From: JAZFYD01 sp036443405
GTDB lineage: Bacteria; Planctomycetota; PLA2
Direction: 5' to 3'
Assembly (NCBI GenBank): GCA_036443405.1
Contig: JAZFYD010000066.1
Coordinates: forward strand, 1-11,772
DNA length: 11,772 bases
Every line of letters starts with the position of its first letter. Position 1 is the first letter of the stretch. The position numbers and the translations under genes are program-made. The notes below the pieces were generated by a model. It did not search any database. It was not told the origin of the DNA and saw only the letters and a program-made list of their open reading frames with translations. Below, one piece after another: positions 7,084-11,772 of the stretch.

Positions 7084-8058
7084 GTGAACGATCGCTTTCT
7101 GCGCGCGCTCCGCGAAGAACCCATCGACCGCCTGCCGGTCTGGTTCATGCGCCAAGCCGGCCGGTACCTTCCCGCGTATCGCGCGGTGAAAGAACGCGCC
7201 GGCGGTTTCCTCGCGCTCTGCAAGAACCCCGAAGCAGCGACAGAGGTCACGATGCAACCCGTCGAGATCTTCGGCGTCGATGCCGCGATCCTGTTCAGCG
7301 ACATCATGGTGCCGCTGCTGCCGGCCGTCCCGGGCATGACGTTCGCACCCGGCCCGAAGATCCCCGCGCCGATCACCGATCCCGACATCCTGCATGAGTT
7401 CGACCCGCTCGAGGAAGTCCCGTTCGTCGCGGAGACGATTCAACTCCTGCGCCGCGAGCTTCGAGTGCCGCTGGTCGGGTTCGCCGGCACCCCCGCCACC
7501 CTCGCGACGTATCTCGTTGAAGGCGGCACCGCCAAACACTTCACGAAGTTCCGCCGCCTGCTCTACAGCGACCCGCAGCGCGCCGAAGCGATCCTCGAAC
7601 GGCTCGAAGCGATCACGCTCGCGTACCTGCGCATGCAGGTCGAGGCCGGTGTGCAGGCCGTGCAAATCTTCGACTCCTGGGGCGGCGACCTCTCACAGGC
7701 GACGTTCGACGAGTTCTGCACCGAGGGGCTCTGGCGCATCATTCGTTCGGTCCAGGAGATGGGCGTTCCGGTGATCTTCTTCGCGCGCGGCCGCATGCGC
7801 GACGTCGGCGCAACCGCCTACAGCGTCGACTGGACGATCGATCTCGAGGAGGCGCGCCGGCGCGGCCCGGTTCAGGGCAACCTCGATCCGGCGATGCTGT
7901 TCGGCGCCCCCAAGCAGGTGGCCGAGGCGACTCGCGCGATGGCGGAGCCGATCGCGGGCACCGGCTTCGTCGTGAACCTCGGCCACGGCATCCTTCCGGA
8001 GACCCCCGTGGAAAGCGTGCGCGCGTTCGTGGAAACCGCGCAGGCGATCGAAGTGTGA
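7084..8058 (+). CDS. hemE: Uroporphyrinogen decarboxylase
   Basis: Removes the four acetate carboxyls of uroporphyrinogen III to give coproporphyrinogen III, in the cytosol and without a cofactor. The 324-residue protein shows every family signature. PVWFMRQAGRYLP carries the substrate-binding Arg23 and Arg27. ILFSDIMVPL carries the catalytic Asp73. GFAGTPATLATYLVEGG carries Tyr143, FDSWGGDLS carries Ser198, and GNLDP and NLGHGILPETP carry His301. It is slightly shorter than the usual 340-355 residues, with a minimal N-terminus, but complete in all motifs. The GTG start is the only possible one because of the TAA 12 bases upstream. Its end overlaps the hemG start by four bases (GTGA), so the two genes are surely cotranscribed and probably translationally coupled. 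Confidence 0.97.
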   Translation: MNDRFLRALREEPIDRLPVWFMRQAGRYLPAYRAVKERAGGFLALCKNPEAATEVTMQPVEIFGVDAAILFSDIMVPLLPAVPGMTFAPGPKIPAPITDPDILHEFDPLEEVPFVAETIQLLRRELRVPLVGFAGTPATLATYLVEGGTAKHFTKFRRLLYSDPQRAEAILERLEAITLAYLRMQVEAGVQAVQIFDSWGGDLSQATFDEFCTEGLWRIIRSVQEMGVPVIFFARGRMRDVGATAYSVDWTIDLEEARRRGPVQGNLDPAMLFGAPKQVAEATRAMAEPIAGTGFVVNLGHGILPETPVESVRAFVETAQAIEV

Positions 8059-9335
8059 CCGCGAAGATCGCGATTCTGGGCGCGGGGATCTCCGGGCTCG
8101 CCACCGCCCATCGCCTCTCGAAAGACCACGACGTCACGGTGTTCGAGGCGGGCCCACGCGCCGGCGGGAACATTCGCACCGAGCGCATCGGGATCCAAGG
8201 TGTTGGGGACTGCCTCGTTGAATGGGGCCCCAACGGTTTCTTGGACAACGAGCCGGCCATGTTGGCGCTCGTGCGGGAACTCGGCCTCGAGTCTCGCGTA
8301 GTGACGGCGCGCGACGAGGCCGCCCGGCGCATGATCTGGCGCGCGGGCCGGCTTCACGATCTGCCGGCGAACCCGCGCGCGTTCCTGACGAGCGGTTGCC
8401 TGCCGCTTGGTGCGCGGCTGCGGGTTTTGTTCGAACCGTTCGCGAAGGCCGCGCCGCCGGACGACGTCGACGAATCGATCCACGCGTTTGCGTCCCGGCG
8501 CATCGGTCGCGCGGCCGCCGACGTGCTGGTCGACGCGTTTGTGACCGGCGTGTTTGCCGGCGACCCCGGGCGCCTCAGCGTCGCGAGCGCGTTCCCGCGT
8601 TTGAAAAAACTCGAACTGGAATACGGGTCGCTCTTCAAGGGCATGAAAGCCAAGAGGAGCTCGGGGCCCGGCCCTGGCGGCACGCTGACCAGTTTCGACA
8701 ACGGGCTGTCCGTGTTGATCGACGAACTCGCTTCGCGTGTGAACCTGAAGCTCAACGAGCCGTGGGAGCGCATCGAACAACGCGACTTCGACCGCGTGAT
8801 CTGCACCGTGCCCGCAGCGCGCGCTGCGATCGCGCTCGACGCGGAGCACCACGAACTCGCCGAGACCCTCCGGCGCATCCCCACCGCGCCGATCGCGATC
8901 GTTGTCGCGGGTTTTCGCGAGCCGTTGGACGTGCCGGAGGCGTTCGGATTCCTTGTGCCCCACGGACAGGGCCTGCGCATCCTCGGCACGCTTTACGACT
9001 CCTCGATCTTCGCCGGACGCGCCCCGGCCGGCGTACGCACGTTTCGCACGATGATCGGCGGCCGCCGCGACGCCGGCGCGATGGAGATGACCGACGACGA
9101 GCTGTGCGAACTCGCCGCGCGTGAACTGCGCCAGGTCTGGGGGACGTATCCCGATCCGGTGTTCACCCGCGTCATCCGCCACTCCCTCGGCATCGCGCAG
9201 TACGAGGCGGGGCACGCCGGAATCGTCGCGCGCACCGAGGAACTCTCGCCGGGGTGGCTCACGCTTGCCGGTTCCAGCTATCGCGGCGTGGCAATCAACG
9301 CTTGCGTCAAAGAAGCGATGGCCACCCGCGCGTAA
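8055..9335 (+). CDS. hemG: HemY-type FAD-dependent protoporphyrinogen/coproporphyrinogen oxidase
   Basis: Oxidises protoporphyrinogen IX to protoporphyrin IX, or coproporphyrinogen III to coproporphyrin III in the variant pathway of Gram-positive bacteria. The sequence alone cannot decide which. The 426-residue protein opens with the FAD-binding GAGISGLATAHRL (Gly9, Gly11, Gly14), followed by an acidic strand end at Glu31. EWGPNGFL (56-63) and GVFAGDPGRLSVASAFPRL are typical of the HemY/PPOX family. So are QGLRILGTLYDSSIF, IAQYEAGH and the C-terminal GSSYRGVAINACVKEA. No transmembrane helix is obvious; these enzymes usually associate with the membrane periphery. GTG 8055 overlaps the hemE stop by four bases. 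The family name hemY (cgoX for the coproporphyrin variant) may be preferred. Confidence 0.93.
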   Translation: MTAKIAILGAGISGLATAHRLSKDHDVTVFEAGPRAGGNIRTERIGIQGVGDCLVEWGPNGFLDNEPAMLALVRELGLESRVVTARDEAARRMIWRAGRLHDLPANPRAFLTSGCLPLGARLRVLFEPFAKAAPPDDVDESIHAFASRRIGRAAADVLVDAFVTGVFAGDPGRLSVASAFPRLKKLELEYGSLFKGMKAKRSSGPGPGGTLTSFDNGLSVLIDELASRVNLKLNEPWERIEQRDFDRVICTVPAARAAIALDAEHHELAETLRRIPTAPIAIVVAGFREPLDVPEAFGFLVPHGQGLRILGTLYDSSIFAGRAPAGVRTFRTMIGGRRDAGAMEMTDDELCELAARELRQVWGTYPDPVFTRVIRHSLGIAQYEAGHAGIVARTEELSPGWLTLAGSSYRGVAINACVKEAMATRA

Positions 9336-9348
9336 CAATCGTGTCCCG

Positions 9349-9354
9349 TACAAT
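9349..9354 (+). promoter_or_regulatory. -10-like hexamer TACAAT, probable leaderless promoter
   Basis: TACAAT is five of six to the TATAAT consensus and ends seven bases before the ATG at 9362. It lies in the 26-base gap after hemG. There is no Shine-Dalgarno; the bases just before the ATG are pyrimidines (TTCTCCC). No clear -35 element is seen. Confidence 0.5.
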
Positions 9355-9361
9355 TTCTCCC

Positions 9362-11038
9362 ATGTTGAACCGGTGGGTGATCTCGTTCGCGCTGTTGGCG
9401 GCGCCCCTTCTCGCGCAGCAACCTCAAAAAGAGAACCTCTGGGACGCGCCGAAAGCGGACACGCTCGGTGCGGAAGCGACGCTCGGTTGGCGCGCGCGCT
9501 TCGCAGAGTCGTTGCATCGGGTCCGCGAGGGGATCCACGAGGATCCGATGGACGTGCGCGCGTGGGAACGAGGCGGCGAGCTGTCACGGGTGCTGGCGCG
9601 GGATCCGGAATTCATCGATCAGCTGGGCAAGGCCATCGAAAAGCACGAACCCGCCGGCGCCAAACGCGTCCTGCTGAACCGTTGCCTCGCGCACGCGCTC
9701 GTTCTCAGCGCCGACGATACCGGGAGCGCGTTCATTCGGGCGCGTGGCGGCCCCTTCGTGATTCGATTCAACAACGCGAACAATCCGATTCCGATGCTCA
9801 AGCGCGCGGTGCCGCTTCTTCGCGCCGCGATCGAGCATGACGCAAAAGACACCCGTTCCAAGTCCGACCTCGCGGATGCACTCGAGACGCTCGGTGACCG
9901 GGGGGACGACGACGAAAACGAGCATCGCGCGGAGATCACACGCCTGACCACGGAAGTCGAGGCTGCGCAACCCTCGCGCTCGAGCGCCGCGCTACCCGAG
10001 GGCGCGCAAACCGACGCGGTCGCCGACGGACTACGCGGCGAGGCCGCGGCCACCGAGGCTCCGAAGGGAACGGGAGTGGCGCCCGATCACGCGGTGGCGG
10101 AAGCGCTTCGCAAGAAAGCGCTTGTGATGGACATCTGCACCCACACCATCCCCTTCACGTACGAAGAGGCGCTGTTCGCGCGCGTGGCGCTGTTTGCGGA
10201 TGACGACGCCGTGCGCATCAACCTGACGCGCACGTACAAGGATCAAGAAGGCGAGTTGCAGCGCGTGCCGCCGGAGTTCCACTCCGCCGGGGAGGAACGC
10301 CGCGTAACACTCGTGCGCGAACTCGGCGAACTCGACGGCGCGGCGCCCGCGGCGGCGCTGCTCGCAATCCTCCGCGGCGCCACGGTGGAGACACCGACGT
10401 CGGAGGCCGCGTTCCGAGCGCTTTCGGCGAAAGAGCGGCCGATAGTGGACAAACACCTCGCGCAACTCCTCCGGCACGCGCTCACGACGAGCGGGTGGGA
10501 CGATCACTTCGGCCACTTCGGGATCCGATACCTGGTGCACCTCGCCGCCAAGCGGAAGGTCCCGGGAGCGACGCCGGCGCTGTTGGAAGCCTTACGCAGT
10601 GAAGCGGAGCTCACGTGCCCGCTCGACGCGGCGACAGCGCTGGCGCAGCTCGGGGACAGAGATGCGGTGGGAACGCTCCTGGAAATCGCGAACGACGCCG
10701 AACGCGATGCCTACTTCCGCCGCGCCGCCGTCGACGCGATCGCCGCGCTGGCGCCCGAGCGTGTGGCGGAGGTGACCTCTGCACCGGAGATCGAACTCTC
10801 GTTGACCGCGGCCGCGTATCGAGCGGCCACCGACGAGGAGCACCGCGCCGCGATCAAGGCGAGACTGTTCCGCGCGCTGGACGACGAACTCATGTGCGGT
10901 GAGGCGGCGATGCACTGCGCCCGGCTCGGCCTGGCGGATGCGCTGCCGGCGATCAAGGAAGCGGCGAAAGCGCGCGCGGGCGACCCGCCGGCGGACTTGC
11001 TGAAAGAAGCCCTCAAGCGGATAAGAAGCGCGTCGTAG
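9362..11038 (+). CDS. Exported HEAT-repeat protein of unknown function
   Basis: A 558-residue protein with a cleavable signal peptide (positive Arg4, core VISFALLAAPLLA, likely cut after Ala18, before Gln-Gln), so it is periplasmic or extracellular. Residues about 40-190 are helical with TPR-like spacing. A low-complexity Ala/Glu/Pro linker covers about 196-245. The C-terminal half has HEAT-like helical pairs at about 315-338, 385-412, 415-445, 448-470 and 520-545; the clearest is CPLDAATALAQLGDRDAVGTLL. No enzyme motif is visible. Such proteins are common as envelope scaffolds in planctomycete-like genomes. ATG 9362 is preferred over earlier in-frame starts because the signal peptide begins there and TACAAT lies seven bases upstream. 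It ends convergent to the minus-strand gene at the right edge. Family fairly sure, role unknown. Confidence 0.75.
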   Translation: MLNRWVISFALLAAPLLAQQPQKENLWDAPKADTLGAEATLGWRARFAESLHRVREGIHEDPMDVRAWERGGELSRVLARDPEFIDQLGKAIEKHEPAGAKRVLLNRCLAHALVLSADDTGSAFIRARGGPFVIRFNNANNPIPMLKRAVPLLRAAIEHDAKDTRSKSDLADALETLGDRGDDDENEHRAEITRLTTEVEAAQPSRSSAALPEGAQTDAVADGLRGEAAATEAPKGTGVAPDHAVAEALRKKALVMDICTHTIPFTYEEALFARVALFADDDAVRINLTRTYKDQEGELQRVPPEFHSAGEERRVTLVRELGELDGAAPAAALLAILRGATVETPTSEAAFRALSAKERPIVDKHLAQLLRHALTTSGWDDHFGHFGIRYLVHLAAKRKVPGATPALLEALRSEAELTCPLDAATALAQLGDRDAVGTLLEIANDAERDAYFRRAAVDAIAALAPERVAEVTSAPEIELSLTAAAYRAATDEEHRAAIKARLFRALDDELMCGEAAMHCARLGLADALPAIKEAAKARAGDPPADLLKEALKRIRSAS

Positions 11039-11051
11039 AACCTCGGCCTCG

Positions 11052-11111
11052 GTCAGGACGAGGCGTAGGCATAGGATGAGGCCAAGGCGCAGGCGAAGGC
11101 CGAGGCTGAGG
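11052..11111 (-). repeat. Ten-unit CCTNNN hexamer array in the convergent gap
   Basis: Read on the minus strand, CCT recurs exactly every six bases ten times in 60 bases while the other three bases of each unit vary, e.g. CCTCAG, CCTTCG, CCTATG. On the plus strand this is ten AGG triplets from 11055 to 11111. The array has 28 C and 12 G on the CCT strand. It starts 11 bases after the stop codon of the minus-strand gene. The plus strand has CCTCGGCCTCGG (11041-11052) just after the HEAT gene stop. This pairs with 11100-11111 as a 12-bp stem with one G·U, so the whole gap could fold as a hairpin with a long loop. The array is not in frame with the minus-strand gene. It may be a shared 3'-end or Rho-dependent termination element. 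Confidence 0.75.
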
Positions 11112-11122
11112 ATTGGCGAGTG

Positions 11123-11772
11123 CTACAGCACCTGCCGGTAGCCGAAGTCCTCCTCGAACCAGCCGAAGGTACCGACCTCGCCTTCCGCGGTGAAGTGGTC
11201 GCTGTGCCAGTCGAGGTCCATGTCGAACCCGGAGTAGACGCCGTCGTCGTCGATGTAGCCTTCGCCGTCACCGAATGTCGGATCGAACCCCTCGCTCGGA
11301 CGCCCTTCGGAGCGGAACGCGACGTTTAGGAGGCAGTAGGTGTCGTCCATCCAGCAGTTGCCGAACACGCGGTAGTCCACGATCCAGCCGGCGCCGTACC
11401 GCGTCAGCGTGATATCAATTTCGAAATCGATCGACGTGAAACGGCCGCCGCGAGTTTCGCCGTCGTAAGACAAACCGTAAAACAGCCGGATCACGCCGGC
11501 GTCGCTTTCGTCATAGAAGAAGTTCAGCGGATCCTCGACCCGCACACCGTCCTCTTCGATGTGCAGCAACGCTTCGCCGAACCCGTAACCGAGGCCCGGA
11601 CGATCAAGCGGCGGAAGCTCGTAATACACTTCGTAGCCGTTGCGAAGGTTCGGTTCCTGAAGGACCTCGCTGTCGAACACGATGTCGCCGACAAACGCCT
11701 GCTCGGCGCTCGCGAACCCGATCGTCAGGAGATCCTCGACGTCCTCCCGGAGGAATTCGATCTCGGTGTCGT
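11123..11772 (-). CDS. Unknown acidic protein, C-terminal part (5' end outside window)
   Basis: The minus-strand frame is open from the right window edge to a TAG at 11123-11125, giving about 215 visible residues. A GTG at 11678-11680 is an internal candidate start, but the frame continues above it with protein-like sequence (for example FLREDVEDLLTIGFASAEQ), so the gene is taken as truncated. I do not recognise the family. The protein is strongly acidic (many Asp and Glu) and rich in Tyr, Phe and Gly, with alternating beta-strand patterns such as SIDFEIDITLTRYGAGWIVDYRVFG kept below as two parts: SIDFEIDITLTR and GAGWIVDYRVFG. Two Cys eight residues apart (GNCWMDDTYCLLN) could form a disulfide. 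Together these suggest a secreted or envelope beta-sandwich protein, but the signal peptide, if any, is outside the window. It converges with the HEAT gene across the hexamer array. Confidence 0.65.
   Translation of the reverse strand, partial: DTEIEFLREDVEDLLTIGFASAEQAFVGDIVFDSEVLQEPNLRNGYEVYYELPPLDRPGLGYGFGEALLHIEEDGVRVEDPLNFFYDESDAGVIRLFYGLSYDGETRGGRFTSIDFEIDITLTRYGAGWIVDYRVFGNCWMDDTYCLLNVAFRSEGRPSEGFDPTFGDGEGYIDDDGVYSGFDMDLDWHSDHFTAEGEVGTFGWFEEDFGYRQVL

Noticed and set aside
7872..9587. 571-codon open frame antisense to hemG and the following gene
   Set aside because: Shadow of the hemG codon pattern; it crosses the ends of three real genes and has no recognisable domain or start signal.
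11052..11111. Hexamer array as a coding Pro-X repeat tail of the minus-strand gene
   Set aside because: The stop codon at 11123-11125 precedes it and the Pro-X frame differs from the gene frame, so it would need both a frameshift and read-through.

Overview
The window is GC-rich bacterial chromosome, densely packed, with short intergenic gaps and frequent GTG starts. Gene content is mostly housekeeping: a eukaryote-like (type 2) isoleucyl-tRNA synthetase and two late heme biosynthesis genes. Around these sit HEAT-repeat and TPR-like helical proteins, an HD-GYP signalling protein, and an envelope lipoprotein with PPC and Ig-like domains. Together with probable leaderless starts, this resembles Planctomycetota or a neighbouring deep-branching, high-GC, Gram-negative phylum. 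That placement is an inference with low certainty; no marker in the window fixes the taxon. I see no tRNA, rRNA, CRISPR array, transposase, integrase or other sign of a mobile element.

Layout. 1-406: the 3' end of a HEAT-repeat gene. 304-1824: an HD-GYP protein overlapping it in another frame, so the two probably share an operon. 1843-1871: a hairpin. 1900-5082: ileS, with a -10-like hexamer directly upstream of its ATG. 5083-5358: a 276-base gap with short C-rich hexamer repeats, two hairpins and a doubtful small ORF. 5359-6555: a PPC/Ig-like lipoprotein. 6588-6606: a hairpin. 6663-7040: a small TPR-like protein. 7084-8058 and 8055-9335: hemE and a HemY-type hemG, overlapping by four bases. 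9362-11038: an exported HEAT-repeat protein. 11041-11111: a striking hexamer array in the convergent gap. 11123 to the right edge: the 3' part of an unknown gene on the minus strand.

How the parts fit. hemE and hemG act close together in tetrapyrrole synthesis: HemE makes coproporphyrinogen III, and HemG/HemY catalyses a later oxidation of a porphyrinogen. The HEAT and HD-GYP genes at the left are probably one cyclic-di-GMP-type signalling or scaffold unit. The other genes seem to be independent single units.

There is no obvious new multi-gene system here. Three things deserve attention. First, the IleRS has an altered HIGH signature (HWGS) and has lost most of a Cys zinc site. Second, four of the + strand genes that appear to start transcription units have a TANNNT hexamer 6-8 bases before the start codon and no Shine-Dalgarno, the signature of leaderless transcription. 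Third, hexamers that keep CCT every six bases begin just after the stop codons of several genes, in the same orientation as the gene; they may be a dispersed 3'-end (possibly Rho-loading) element.
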